Positions 34,301 to 41,647 of a stretch of 64,000 bases of DNA are shown piece after piece. Below the pieces are notes generated by a model. It was not told the origin of the DNA, did no database searches, and saw nothing but the letters and a program-made list of their open reading frames with translations. The stretch is from Moorella humiferrea (GTDB lineage: Bacteria; Bacillota; DSM-521; Neomoorellales; Neomoorellaceae): the NCBI RefSeq assembly GCF_039233145.1, contig NZ_CP136419.1:718001-782000 (forward strand), read 5' to 3'. The position numbers and the translations under genes were made by a program. Numbering within the stretch: position 1 is the stretch's first letter; each line of letters opens with the position of its first letter.

Positions 34301-34399
34301 AGCGCCGCTTGGCAGCCCGTGACGAGCGCCTATACGCCGCGGGCGGCACGTATCCTCTTAGCCGGCAAATACGCCCTGATCGATTTGGGGGGTAAATGA
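28373..34399 (+). CDS. giant secreted protein with 18 IPT/TIG repeats
   Basis: Residues 1-35 are a signal peptide (LLRVKIKPLFVVLLAAVAVF, cut after AAAAA). I count 18 IPT/TIG immunoglobulin-like repeats of about 85-110 residues between ~36 and ~1711, each opening like ITAITPNAGSKDGGTEVTITG shortened to I-T-x-I-x-P-x-x-G-x-x-x-GGT and closing with DVTVVNPDGG and FTY. An Fn3-like domain (PTGFRAWSINDGQGLELTWD) follows to ~1800, then a ~200-residue beta-rich C-terminus without a recognised anchor. It overlaps the next SLH gene (ATGA). It is probably a long surface fibre or adhesin; its place between flgL and fliW suggests co-expression with the flagellum. No sortase motif is seen. Confidence 0.88.
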   Translation: MGVKLLRVKIKPLFVVLLAAVAVFFSWGNNAAAAAAPLITSITPANGPMTGGTWVTVNGSYFAPGAQVYFDDEPALEVTFSSSSKLLVKTPPRATSGKVDVKVVNPDGQQYMKVAAFLYDPVVTEVITGEEGRTGSTTGGQWITVKGSGFQNNLILYIGSNPATQVTVSADGQTITALTPPGTVGKVAVKVVNPDGGTGILPATDANTFTYRLSQPEITAVSPASGTWLGGTEVTISGKELSPSGVVRFGGVPATIKQANDITSLVVITPRGSVGLQDVTITNPDGQTSPVTSATKFEFIATPVIDAVTPNYGSPQGGTEVTITGSNFPPAGQIGVTFGGRAAVVQEVGAGYIKVITPENAPGTVAVTVYDTSNPEKSYTVLKGFTYITEKSSPVITAITPNAGSKDGGTEVTITGSDFRSGVDVPLKVKFGSVYAAQVTVKSTTELLVVAPPSTVTGPVDVTVENPDGGKATYPYGFTYLAPERVLLITGITPNRGSMEGGTPVVVNGANFLDPADPSVADIELTIGGNPVKNLTWDAASKAYRGVTPAGYGTQDVVLLIKRWQDGILITEKALLPGGFTYVVPQSKPQITAIDPAGGPLSGGTLIHIYGSDFRAPQAGETVQVYIGSLPASGVQVVSSTEITAVTPKATSTGLYDVTVINPDLATAVLPNAFTYVSSTMTIVSVTPDKGPVDRETMITITGANFNQDRDETGMVYLVVELGTAEEGYLPATGVVVSDDGATITALTPRFTAGTKDVVVRNHFGSVTLPGAFTYYVPSSKPEIAGVYPATGPTTGGTPITIYGDRFQSKASVTIGGRMATGVEVVSPAEIRAVTPAGQPGRQDIVVTNPDGGTAALAAGFTYVSHPVVKNVTPSRGSVAGGTIVTLQGADFYPGMQVYFGSITEVVYGNVGGSMVWQVPASDVQVIDTQTARVRLPAWSESVAFQNGARVDIAVVNSDAVLTSDGGSFIAHDIFTYYQPLTSPRVDEVTPNFGPVQGGNEVLLSGDGFQPDVKVYFGWEEARVLEVTPNFIRVSAPTNEAGLYDITVVNVYDTGVFIKEDAYEYRQPLTAPKITGVFPSMGPAGGGTLLTISGAYFWPGVRVFIGNNEAFLYVDAAGQIVPKEQGVQSVVPLVTAGGTIIYVHTPEGPKVGENYIAGPVDVIVVNPDGGSAILKGGFTYKLPDSRPVITGVSPDRGTVKGGTPVTITGSDFREELKVYFGGKEAVVNKIDPGAIEVVTPAHDAGTVDVTVVNKDGGVATAYRAFTYLVPGSEPVVKSIDPGAGSVLGGTRVTIGGEDFREGVKVYFGGTEALEVVRVDYKTVTAVTPPHVAGTVDVTVVNPDAGSYTLRRAFTYQGTVPRIDAVAPERGPQEGGIKVVIRGADFLAPVQVYFGTAAAASATVVENGTMIEVTLPAAPQGRLGAVDVKVVNGDGAEAVKEKAFTYVVPDSRPVITGIEPSSGSTLGGNWVTITGEDFREGPQVFIGGQPVLEVKLIDGRTLRVKMPPHSEGPKDVTVTNYDGGTCTLAAAYTYKTPESQPVINKVEPARGPHVGGTAITVTGLDFRQGVKLYIGGAPALNVVRVDYKTITAVTPAGSVGPADVTVVNPDEGTFTLPKGFTFYYVEAPVVTAVTPNEGPATGGTAIQISGQKFAKGAMVSIGGVLAPDVKWVNDSLITATTPPGSIGWQEVRVVNPDGGWGALANGFHYLKPRGVPATPTGFRAWSINDGQGLELTWDAAEFANYYEIWAAESPGGPYRFFARTKDTTFYSDDLPGERELYFRVRAVNEFGYSEFSEDDYAATAESTDEESGGYYEDLKITSGRDGVEAVIKEAALLAGDYRVDLSTYGGSRPRYVVRVAAAAATAAKGSLSIGMGEINLTVPAAALREVYRSTLGGAAQDDAWVEIVVEDRGQGEAEALLKGLPAGGRVASRVWGVQMQGRMGARLYSLNYFPGGGLLIFNTPGVLSPAIYASTAFSAAWQPVTSAYTPRAARILLAGKYALIDLGGK

Positions 34400-36699
34400 T
34401 GGCTTGGCCCAGAATGACGCTCCTTTTTACTTGGCTCACTCTTCTTCTCGCCACTGTCTTCTGCGGGGAGACAACAGGGCAACCGTTAAACAGTCAGACC
34501 CTGGGCGGGCAGGCGGGGGCTGAAGGACGCCTTATGGCGGTGCAGTTTGCCGATATGGAAGGCCACTGGGCCCGCGTGCCCGTAATGCGCCTGGCGGGCC
34601 AGGGTATTATAAGCGGCCGCGGCGACGGCCGCTTCGATCCCGAAGCGCCGGTGACCCGCATCGAGGCCCTGAACCTTTTGGGGCGGGCCGCGGGCTGGGA
34701 GGCTTCAACTACAGGCACCGGCCAGAACAGGCAGGGGGCTAGCTACTTACCGGCAGCCGCCCAGAAATTTTTAACGACGAAAGAAAAGGCCTACACTTTA
34801 GCCGACTGGCAGGCTCCGGCCGCCCGGCAGGAAGTGGCGGCCTGGGTGGGCAGGGCTTTAGGCCTTGCCCCGGCGGGCACCGCTTTCTTGCCCGCCCTGG
34901 CGTCCTTTCAGGACAGCGGCGAGGTGGATGGCGAACTAGCACCCATGGTGGAGGCCGTGCTCCAGGAGAGCCTCATGGCCGGAGTGCAGGCAGGCATCTT
35001 CGCTCCCCGGCAGGCGATGACCAGGGCGGAAATGGCGGCCCTCCTCGACCGCCTCGACGGCCGCCTGGCTTCCCTGCGGGGCGCCTCTCGTCTGGAAGGC
35101 CAGGTAGTGGACCGGGTGGAAACCTGGACGGATGGGGGCGGGAGGATTGTAACCCTGCGGGTGGCGACCTTTGGCGGACCCGTCGTGGGCCTGCAGATTG
35201 AACTGGGGGCAAATGGGGAATCCCTTGTAGATTTCCTTCTATATAAAAACGGGGCCCTTACCCTGGGCCGCGGGTTGAATGTGGGGGATACGGTAAAGCT
35301 CTTCCTCCAGGGGGAAAAGGTTTTGTACGCCGAAGCTTCCCCGGGGGCTTTTAATATAGGCGGCAGCGCCGCCAGCGCCATTAACGGACCCACCGCCACC
35401 CCGGCCTACAATCAGGGCGATATCCGTATGGTAAACGGATACCTGCGGGAAATAAACGATGACAAGCTAGTCGTCGTCGACGGTGCCGGGAACGAAAGAA
35501 GCGTCGCCATCACAGGGACGACGACCATCATCCGTTCCGGCCATATTCTCCTGCCTGATGATTTAAAAACCGGCGACCAGGTCAAAGTCCAGATGGACGG
35601 CAGGGGGCGGGCCCTGACGGTCCAGGTGGGTAACGACACCAACCGCCTGGGAAGGGTCCTGCGGGGGAAGGTCGACCGGGTGAATCCTTTGGACGGCAAG
35701 ATCGTCCTCCGCGATACAGGCGAGTTTTTCTACGGCACCTGGCTACCGGGGGATTCCTTAAAGACCCTGAAACTTTCCCGGGATGCGGTTGCTTCCCTGT
35801 TCGGGTCGGGCGGCAGCCTTGGGGTGGCGGCGGGCGGTTTCAACGGGGAAGTCTTGACCGTCCTGGAGGATGGTACCGGCAGCGATACCGCTACGGCAGT
35901 GACAAAGGCGGGGGCTTCCATGCGTCTTTATGAAGGAACCCTCGAAGACCTCTACCTGGGCAGCGGCGAGATGTTTTTAGAAGGCGAAGATAAGCCGTTG
36001 CTCTTAACAAATGATACCATATTTATTAAAAACGGCCAAAAAGTTGCGGCGGCGGATTTCAAAGCAGGCGACTATGTATTCATGGTGGCGGCGGGTCCCG
36101 GCACCGGCCAGGCCCTCATGGTTTACGGTACCGACGTGCTGCCTGCGTCGTGGCGCCTGTACCGGGGAGAGATTGAAGAGGTAAAAAAAGAAGGGTTTAC
36201 CCTGTACGACGTTGAGGTTATGGGATATGGGTCCGGACGGCCTTTCGACTGGGAGGAGACGGAGGATGATAAGGATTTCAACCTGGATTGGGAGCCGGTC
36301 ATCATGGGACAAGGCGGAGAGATGAGCAGGGACGACTTTACCGCCGGACGTTTTACCGGCGATTATGAAGGCGATTATGCCTATGTCCTGGCCCGGGGGA
36401 ATACAGCCCACGGCCTCTTGGTCCTGCCGGACGATGCGGTGGGTCCTACCATGACCAGCCTCGGCCGCCTTAAGGGAATCGACCGCGATGATGGAACGGT
36501 TACTTTGACGGCCGTACGCGACTGGAGTACAGGCTATGGGCGCTGGCAGGACCGGGATGAAGATTTAGAGTTAGACGCCCGAAGGGCTCTGGTGCTGAAA
36601 GGAAGAAAAATAGGGGCGCCGGAAGAACTGGTACCCGGCGACGTCTTATACGTCGTTCATGACGGCAGGCAGGCCCTGGTATTAATGGTTGCCGATTAA
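34396..36699 (+). CDS. S-layer-homology (SLH) domain surface protein
   Basis: A signal peptide (RMTLLFTWLTLLLATVFC) precedes N-terminal SLH modules: FADMEGHWARVPVMRLAGQG (residues ~50-100), a degenerate second, and FAPRQAMTRAEMAALLDRLD (~195-225). SLH trios bind secondary cell-wall polymers and anchor the protein. The remaining ~540 residues are beta-rich repeats with acidic loops (for example VNGYLREINDDKLVVVDG, VFMVAAGPGTGQALMVYG), which may form small barrel-like modules. No catalytic motif is seen. It overlaps the IPT/TIG gene by four bases, so they are made together; it may anchor that protein. Confidence 0.85.
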   Translation: MMAWPRMTLLFTWLTLLLATVFCGETTGQPLNSQTLGGQAGAEGRLMAVQFADMEGHWARVPVMRLAGQGIISGRGDGRFDPEAPVTRIEALNLLGRAAGWEASTTGTGQNRQGASYLPAAAQKFLTTKEKAYTLADWQAPAARQEVAAWVGRALGLAPAGTAFLPALASFQDSGEVDGELAPMVEAVLQESLMAGVQAGIFAPRQAMTRAEMAALLDRLDGRLASLRGASRLEGQVVDRVETWTDGGGRIVTLRVATFGGPVVGLQIELGANGESLVDFLLYKNGALTLGRGLNVGDTVKLFLQGEKVLYAEASPGAFNIGGSAASAINGPTATPAYNQGDIRMVNGYLREINDDKLVVVDGAGNERSVAITGTTTIIRSGHILLPDDLKTGDQVKVQMDGRGRALTVQVGNDTNRLGRVLRGKVDRVNPLDGKIVLRDTGEFFYGTWLPGDSLKTLKLSRDAVASLFGSGGSLGVAAGGFNGEVLTVLEDGTGSDTATAVTKAGASMRLYEGTLEDLYLGSGEMFLEGEDKPLLLTNDTIFIKNGQKVAAADFKAGDYVFMVAAGPGTGQALMVYGTDVLPASWRLYRGEIEEVKKEGFTLYDVEVMGYGSGRPFDWEETEDDKDFNLDWEPVIMGQGGEMSRDDFTAGRFTGDYEGDYAYVLARGNTAHGLLVLPDDAVGPTMTSLGRLKGIDRDDGTVTLTAVRDWSTGYGRWQDRDEDLELDARRALVLKGRKIGAPEELVPGDVLYVVHDGRQALVLMVAD

Positions 36700-36721
36700 C
36701 ATTAAGGTTGAGGTGGTACAA

Positions 36722-38290
36722 GTGAGCGCTAGATGGGGGGCCCTGGTTTTCCTGGCGACGTTTTTATCCATGGTTTTTATACCTGCCACCTCGGCCGCAG
36801 CCCTCGATTACTACCGTTTCCACGGCGGTATAAAGAATGAAAAGGATTACGCCGAGGTCCTCTATATAACCGGCGAGCCGGTAATCCTCCGGGGCACGAT
36901 CCAGGAGAGCTTCGGCCAGGCCAGGGATGGGCGCATAACCGGCAGGGTGACCTACCGGTTGGGGAATACAGATAAAGGCATTACATTGACCCGTACCGTG
37001 AGCTTCGTCACCTCCGTAGAGAAAAACGGTCGCCAGGAGGTAAATACCACCACGGTGGACCGCTTCAGCGAGACGATCACGGTTGGGAAGAACCGGTATG
37101 CCCTGCAGGATTTTCAATTTTCTCGTTCCGACCTCATCGATCACCAGCCGGCTGTGGATTATAAAAGCGGGAACTGGTCGGCGCGCAAGGTCTATAGCTT
37201 AAACAACGGCCAAGCTACCGTTGTTGTTGAAACCTGGGGCGATACGGTGGGCTACAACCACGCCTGGGGCAGCACCGAAACCGCCCGGGAAGAAGGTACC
37301 GTATCCTTCAGCGGCAAGGTGGCCCTGGATAAAACCAACCTTGTCGCCACCTCCTGGAACTGCAGCTTTAGCCAGGGCGTTTCTTACCACCGTACCCGTT
37401 ACCTGGAATACCAGGCCAACGAACCGCAGAACATCAGCTTTGCCGGGGGCTACGTCGAGAACAGCCGTACCACGGAAACCCTGCAATATCAGGGCAGCTT
37501 TCCTGATCTTGATAACGGCGTGCTGGCAAGCACAAAATTGATAAAGCGGGAAGGAGACTGCGAACTCCAGGGGCTGGCCGATAAAAACCGTTTGTGGGTG
37601 GCACAACTGGCCGACGTCCGCGGCCACTGGGCCGAAGGCGATATCCGCCAGATGTACGGACTGGGAGCCTTCGAAGAAACTGGGGATTATTTCTACCCCA
37701 CGCTGCCCTTCTACCGTGGTCAATTTGCTCGGGCCCTGGTGGCGGTCCTCGACCTGCCTTTGCCGGTTGAAGATACGGGAGGTTCCCGGTTGGCGGCAGG
37801 GCCTCCCGCCGTTCGCTCCCTGGCTGGAACTTCTGGCCTGGCCGGCAGGACGCCCCAGACCTCACAGGCCCAGGAAAAGCCCCTCTTTACCGATGTTGCC
37901 GTCACCGATCCCGCCTACAAATACTATCGGGCCGTTTATGAGGCCGGAGTGATGACGGGCACGGGACCCGGATTATTTAATCCTACCAGGCCTTTGACCC
38001 GCGCCGAAGCCCTGGTCATCCTGGTGCGGGCCCTGGGGTTGGAGGGAAGGGGGCCGGCGGGTTATGTAACTACCTCCTTCATGGACGACGCGGAAATACC
38101 CTCATGGGCCCGCCCGGCCATTTATGTAGCAGAGAAGATCGGCCTGGCCCGGGGCGATGAATACGGGTTTTTAAAGCCCAACGAAGTGTTGAGCAGGGCC
38201 GAAGCGGCGGTTTTCCTCAACCGGTTCGTCCGTTACCTCCAGGAAGAGATGACCGCCGACTACCGGGAACGGTTGCTGGGGTTTAACTAG
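36722..38290 (+). CDS. secreted protein with three C-terminal SLH domains
   Basis: GTG 36722 is chosen because GAGGTGG lies just upstream; a longer frame reaches 36689. Signal peptide: ALVFLATFLSMVFIPATSAA. Residues ~30-300 are an unrecognised beta-rich domain (TVSFVTSVEKNGRQEVNTTT, VVVETWGDTVGYNHAW), then three SLH modules: LADVRGHWAEGDIRQMYGLG, FTDVAVTDPAYKYYRAVYEA and FMDDAEIPSWARPAIYVAEK, each ending in an RAEA/RGQF type motif. It is anchored to the cell wall. It follows the other SLH gene by about 22 bases and may belong to the same surface apparatus. Confidence 0.87.
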   Translation: MSARWGALVFLATFLSMVFIPATSAAALDYYRFHGGIKNEKDYAEVLYITGEPVILRGTIQESFGQARDGRITGRVTYRLGNTDKGITLTRTVSFVTSVEKNGRQEVNTTTVDRFSETITVGKNRYALQDFQFSRSDLIDHQPAVDYKSGNWSARKVYSLNNGQATVVVETWGDTVGYNHAWGSTETAREEGTVSFSGKVALDKTNLVATSWNCSFSQGVSYHRTRYLEYQANEPQNISFAGGYVENSRTTETLQYQGSFPDLDNGVLASTKLIKREGDCELQGLADKNRLWVAQLADVRGHWAEGDIRQMYGLGAFEETGDYFYPTLPFYRGQFARALVAVLDLPLPVEDTGGSRLAAGPPAVRSLAGTSGLAGRTPQTSQAQEKPLFTDVAVTDPAYKYYRAVYEAGVMTGTGPGLFNPTRPLTRAEALVILVRALGLEGRGPAGYVTTSFMDDAEIPSWARPAIYVAEKIGLARGDEYGFLKPNEVLSRAEAAVFLNRFVRYLQEEMTADYRERLLGFN

Positions 38291-38309
38291 CGTCTACTTC
38301 CGGCGATAT
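38283..38309 (+). promoter_or_regulatory. possible sigma-28 promoter for fliW
   Basis: TTAA, 15 bases, GGCGATAT: two mismatches to TAAA-N15-GCCGATAT. It lies 44 bases before the fliW start. Weaker than the sites at 27367 and 39145. Confidence 0.4.
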
Positions 38310-38352
38310 ATATCCTTAAATCAATTAAGCCTTATGAAAGGCGGGTTTGTGA

Positions 38353-38787
38353 GTGAAGGTACCGACGTCGCGTTTCGGAGTCATAGAGATCGGGCCGGCG
38401 GATGTGCTGAACTTCCCGGAAGGCGTTCCGGCCTTTGAACAATTGCGCGAGTTTTTCCTGCACCCCATACCGGACAACCCGGCTTTCATTTGGCTCCAAG
38501 CCATAGCCGATCCGGACGTGGCCTTCCTGCTGGTGGACCCCTTTCTCTTTTTCCCCGGTTACGAAGTGGAGATTCCGGAAGGACTGCAGCAGGAGCTGAA
38601 GATCAAAGAGGCCGCCGACGTCCTGGTCCTGGCGGTAGTGACGGTGCCGGACGGCGACGTCCGGCGTATGACGGCCAATCTGGTGGCGCCGGTGATCATC
38701 AACAGGGCCGCCCGCCTGGGAAGGCAGTATGTAATGGAAGGTACGAAGTATACAACCCGGCATCCCCTGTTTCGTGACAAAGGGTGA
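38353..38787 (+). CDS. fliW: flagellar assembly factor FliW
   Basis: GTG 38353 with AAGGCGGG upstream. The 144-residue protein shows the family start (RFGVIEIGPADVLNFPEGVP), FEQLREFFL and the conserved NLVAPVIINRAARLGRQYV ending. FliW binds the global RNA-binding regulator CsrA and is displaced by free flagellin, forming a switch that couples flagellin translation to secretion. csrA lies 127 bases downstream, the standard arrangement. Length and motifs are normal. A weak sigma-28 site may serve it. Confidence 0.95.
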   Translation: MKVPTSRFGVIEIGPADVLNFPEGVPAFEQLREFFLHPIPDNPAFIWLQAIADPDVAFLLVDPFLFFPGYEVEIPEGLQQELKIKEAADVLVLAVVTVPDGDVRRMTANLVAPVIINRAARLGRQYVMEGTKYTTRHPLFRDKG

Positions 38788-38914
38788 AGGGCGCCGGTGG
38801 ACACAGGGGGAGCGGCAGGCACGCAGGTGGAAGGCGGCTGCCGGGAAAGGGAAGACTAATGCAGGGCGGGGGGCGTTACACCCACTTGAGGCCATAATAA
38901 AGGGGCGATAGATC

Positions 38915-39175
38915 GTGCTCGTTTTGACCCGGCGGGTCAACGAAACCATAATTATCGACGGCAAGATCAAAGTAACCGTCGTGGCTATCGAAGACGACAA
39001 AATCCGCATCGGCATCGACGCCCCGCCGGAGGTGGGAATTGTCCGCGAGGAGCTTTTGAACGCCGTGCGCGATGAAAATAAAGCAGCCGCCCGTACCGCT
39101 TTGGTGCCGGGGGATTTGCCTAAAAATTTCCTCTCGCGACCAGGTAAAGATCGCGGCGACCGTACCGATATGTAA
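38915..39175 (+). CDS. csrA: carbon storage/translation regulator CsrA
   Basis: GTG 38915 behind AGGGGCG. The first ~60 residues are a standard CsrA dimer fold: MLVLTRRVNETIIIDGKIKV, DDKIRIGIDAPPEVGIVREE. CsrA binds GGA-containing hairpins in mRNA leaders, classically that of flagellin, and FliW relieves this. The C-terminal ~25 residues (VPGDLPKNFLSRPGKDRGDR) are longer than usual and basic, and contain the DNA for the flgM promoter, so extra residues may partly reflect that overlap. Confidence 0.95.
   Translation: MLVLTRRVNETIIIDGKIKVTVVAIEDDKIRIGIDAPPEVGIVREELLNAVRDENKAAARTALVPGDLPKNFLSRPGKDRGDRTDM
39145..39171 (+). promoter_or_regulatory. sigma-28 promoter inside the end of csrA, for flgM
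   Basis: TAAA (39145-39148), 15 bases, ACCGATAT (39164-39171): one mismatch to consensus. It lies about 45 bases before the flgM start. Confidence 0.85.
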
Positions 39176-39216
39176 TTTACATAGCGCAGGTAGAAGCCTT
39201 AAGGAGGGCACGGACT

Positions 39217-39507
39217 TTGAAGATAACTGGAGAGGGAACAACGTACTGGAACCGGGTGCGTGCGGTCTACAAGCAGAATGAAGTAGCCCGGCCCGGGGAA
39301 GGGGCCGGCCGGCCGCGTTGGGATGGCGACAGCGTCCAGCTTTCCGCCACCGGTAGGCTGGTGGGCGAGCTGAAGGCCCGCCTGGCAGAGGCGGATGACG
39401 TCCGCCACGGGCGGGTAGAGACCCTGCAGGCCGCCGTGGCCGCCGGCACGTATAAAGTACCCCTGGAAGACGTGGCCGACGCCATCTTGAAGGAGATGAG
39501 CCGTTGA
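39217..39507 (+). CDS. flgM: anti-sigma-28 factor FlgM
   Basis: TTG 39217, ten bases after AAGGAGG (39201-39207). The 96-residue protein is basic at its start, then has the family core DGDSVQLSATGRLVGELKAR and the C-terminal sigma-binding helices (VETLQAAVAAGTYKVPLEDV, ADAILKEM). It holds SigD inactive until the hook is complete and FlgM is exported. It has a sigma-28 promoter of its own, so the loop is autoregulated. The stop overlaps flgN. Confidence 0.92.
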   Translation: MKITGEGTTYWNRVRAVYKQNEVARPGEGAGRPRWDGDSVQLSATGRLVGELKARLAEADDVRHGRVETLQAAVAAGTYKVPLEDVADAILKEMSR

Positions 39508-39890
39508 AGAAACTGGCAGAAATCCTGCAGGCAGAGCTGGAAGTGGTGCGGGACCTTTTGACGGTGTGCCGTTGGGAGCAGGAAGCCCTGGTGGCCGACG
39601 ATATAGAGGCGCTCCGCGCGGCCGTGGAAAAAAAGGGGGACCTGTCCCGAGCGTTGGCGGCCCTGGAGGAAGAACGCCGGCAAGCGGCACGATTTGAGGA
39701 AGCCGACGGCACCGCCCCGGATGTCCTAGAGGAACTGCTGGACCTTTTGCGGCAGGCAGTGCGGGACCTCCAGGAAGTAAACGAAACGAACCGCCTTCTG
39801 GCGCGCCAGTCCCTGGCTTACACGCGTAAAGTGCTTGCCCTCCTTGTACCGGAAGACAAGTCCCCGGTTCTCATGGACCAGTTGGTTTAG
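39504..39890 (+). CDS. flgN: FlgN-like flagellar export chaperone
   Basis: TTG 39504 overlaps the flgM stop (TTGA). The 128-residue protein is almost entirely helical: LAEILQAELEVVRDLLTVCR, EALRAAVEKKGDLSRALAAL, LLDLLRQAVRDLQEVNETNR. This is the FlgN pattern (an N-terminal hairpin, then a long helix ending NxxLLxxSLxYTxKVL). FlgN protects FlgK and FlgL and delivers them to the export gate. flgK follows six bases later. Sequence conservation in the family is low, so position is a main support. Confidence 0.85.
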   Translation: MKKLAEILQAELEVVRDLLTVCRWEQEALVADDIEALRAAVEKKGDLSRALAALEEERRQAARFEEADGTAPDVLEELLDLLRQAVRDLQEVNETNRLLARQSLAYTRKVLALLVPEDKSPVLMDQLV

Positions 39891-39904
39891 GAAGGGTGAA
39901 AACA

Positions 39905-41440
39905 GTGCCGGGAACTTTTTTCGGCTTTAACACCGCCCTGCGCGGTATGCAGGCCGCCCAGCGCAGCATCTATACTACCGCCCACAACATCGCCAACGCC
40001 AACACCGAGGGCTATACCCGCCAGCAGGTGGTGCTGGCCACAACACCAGCCTATCCCGTTCCGGCCATGAACCGGCCCGGGGGTACGGGCTGGCAGATCG
40101 GCACCGGCGTCGACAGCCAGGAAACCCGCCGTATGCGGGACGAATTCTTAGATACTCAGATCCGCCGCGAAACCGGGTCTTTAGGCATGTGGGAACAAAT
40201 CCAGGACGTCTTACAGCAGGTAGAGATTGTTTTTAACGAGCCTTCGGACACGGGTTTAAGCACCCTGATGAGCCAGTTCTGGGCCGCGTGGCAGGAGCTC
40301 TCGAAGAACGCGGAAAGCTCCCCCGTGCGGACCACCGTCGTCGAGACAGCCAGCGCCCTGGCGGAAGCCTTTAACCACAGCGCCCAGCAGCTGGAGACGA
40401 TCATCAATGATATCGACCAATCCATAGAGCTGAAGGTAACTGAAATCAACTCCCTGGCTCGGCAGATAGCTGACCTGAACGTCCAGATTAAAAATGTAGT
40501 CGCCGCCGGTGACCAGCCCAATGATCTCCTGGATCAGCGGGATATGTTGCTGGATAGGCTCAGCAAGATAATCGATTTTGAGGTGGAATACAATAAAGTA
40601 GACGTCAACGGCGAAGCTCTCTATGACGGGCAGATTAAGATAAAGATCGGCGGTGCCTATTTGGTTGAGATAAATAATGGTAGTAATATAATCCATGAAG
40701 TGACGGATAATGGTCCGGAAAGTGGCAAGATTTACTGGGAAGAAAATGGGACGGAGATTAATCCCGTCCGCGGGGAGATAAAGGGTCTTCAGCAGGCGCG
40801 GGAAGACGTCCAGCTGTACCTTGACAGGCTCGATGTTTTAGCTAGGGGGCTGGCAGAAAACATCAATGACCTTCACGGGAAGGGATTGGATTTGAGCGGG
40901 CAGCCTGTAAGCGGAACTAGTTATGAAAACTTTTTCGTGGTTTTAAGTAATCCACCATCTACAGGGGATATCAGCGACAGCGGCATTACTGCAAAAAACA
41001 TCGGCGTCAACCTCAATATCCGCAATGACGTGACGAAAATCGCCGCAGCCGATGTTAGCGGCGGCGCCGGAAACGGTGCCAACGCATTAAAAATAGCCCA
41101 GCTGCAGTCTAAGTTATTCCAGGAAAACGATACCGACGGCGACGGCAGCATTGATACTCTCGTTGCAGATACAAGCGGCGTCACCTTCGATGACTACTAC
41201 AAAAACTTCACTGCCAAACTGGGCGTCGACGCCCATGAAGCCGAACGCATGACCACCAACCAGGGCGTCCTGGTGGACCAGCTTACCAACCGCAAAGAAT
41301 CCATTTCCGGCGTTTCCCTGGACGAAGAAATGGCCAACATGCTCCAGTACCAGCGGGCTTATGAAGCCGCGGCCAGAATGATTACCACCCTAGACGCTAT
41401 GCTCGATAAAATCATCAACGGCATGGGCGTGATCCGGTAG
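39905..41440 (+). CDS. flgK: flagellar hook-associated protein FlgK (HAP1)
   Basis: GTG 39905 is preferred because GGAAGGGTG lies directly upstream; GTG 39896 is inside it. The 511-residue protein starts FFGFNTALRGMQAAQRSIYT, AHNIANANTEGYTRQQV, the classical FlgK N-terminus. It has helical D1 segments (LIDLDQSIELKV-like DIDQSIELKVTEINSLARQI) and the conserved C-terminal SGVSLDEEMANMLQYQRAYE, AAARMITTLDAMLDKII. It forms the first hook-filament junction ring. A terminator follows, ending this block; the partner FlgL is 11 kb upstream. Confidence 0.95.
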   Translation: MPGTFFGFNTALRGMQAAQRSIYTTAHNIANANTEGYTRQQVVLATTPAYPVPAMNRPGGTGWQIGTGVDSQETRRMRDEFLDTQIRRETGSLGMWEQIQDVLQQVEIVFNEPSDTGLSTLMSQFWAAWQELSKNAESSPVRTTVVETASALAEAFNHSAQQLETIINDIDQSIELKVTEINSLARQIADLNVQIKNVVAAGDQPNDLLDQRDMLLDRLSKIIDFEVEYNKVDVNGEALYDGQIKIKIGGAYLVEINNGSNIIHEVTDNGPESGKIYWEENGTEINPVRGEIKGLQQAREDVQLYLDRLDVLARGLAENINDLHGKGLDLSGQPVSGTSYENFFVVLSNPPSTGDISDSGITAKNIGVNLNIRNDVTKIAAADVSGGAGNGANALKIAQLQSKLFQENDTDGDGSIDTLVADTSGVTFDDYYKNFTAKLGVDAHEAERMTTNQGVLVDQLTNRKESISGVSLDEEMANMLQYQRAYEAAARMITTLDAMLDKIINGMGVIR

Positions 41441-41466
41441 AATAAATTATGGGAGGAGATACAATG

Positions 41467-41493
41467 ACCCCGGTCAAACCGGGGTGTTTTATT
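41467..41493 (+). terminator. terminator after flgK
   Basis: ACCCCGG-TCAAA-CCGGGGT hairpin followed by GTTTTATT; an adequate though short T tract. Confidence 0.75.
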
Positions 41494-41647
41494 AGCCCGC
41501 AAAAGAAGAAAATCTTACTTTCGCCTCTATAGCTCTGAACTAAGATGTCGATATAATTCTTTAGGGATAAAACAAAAAGTTTAAAGAGAAGAAGGAAAAT
41601 AAAAGTCACGCTAAATACCAATTTATGTAATAAAGGAAGGTCCTATT

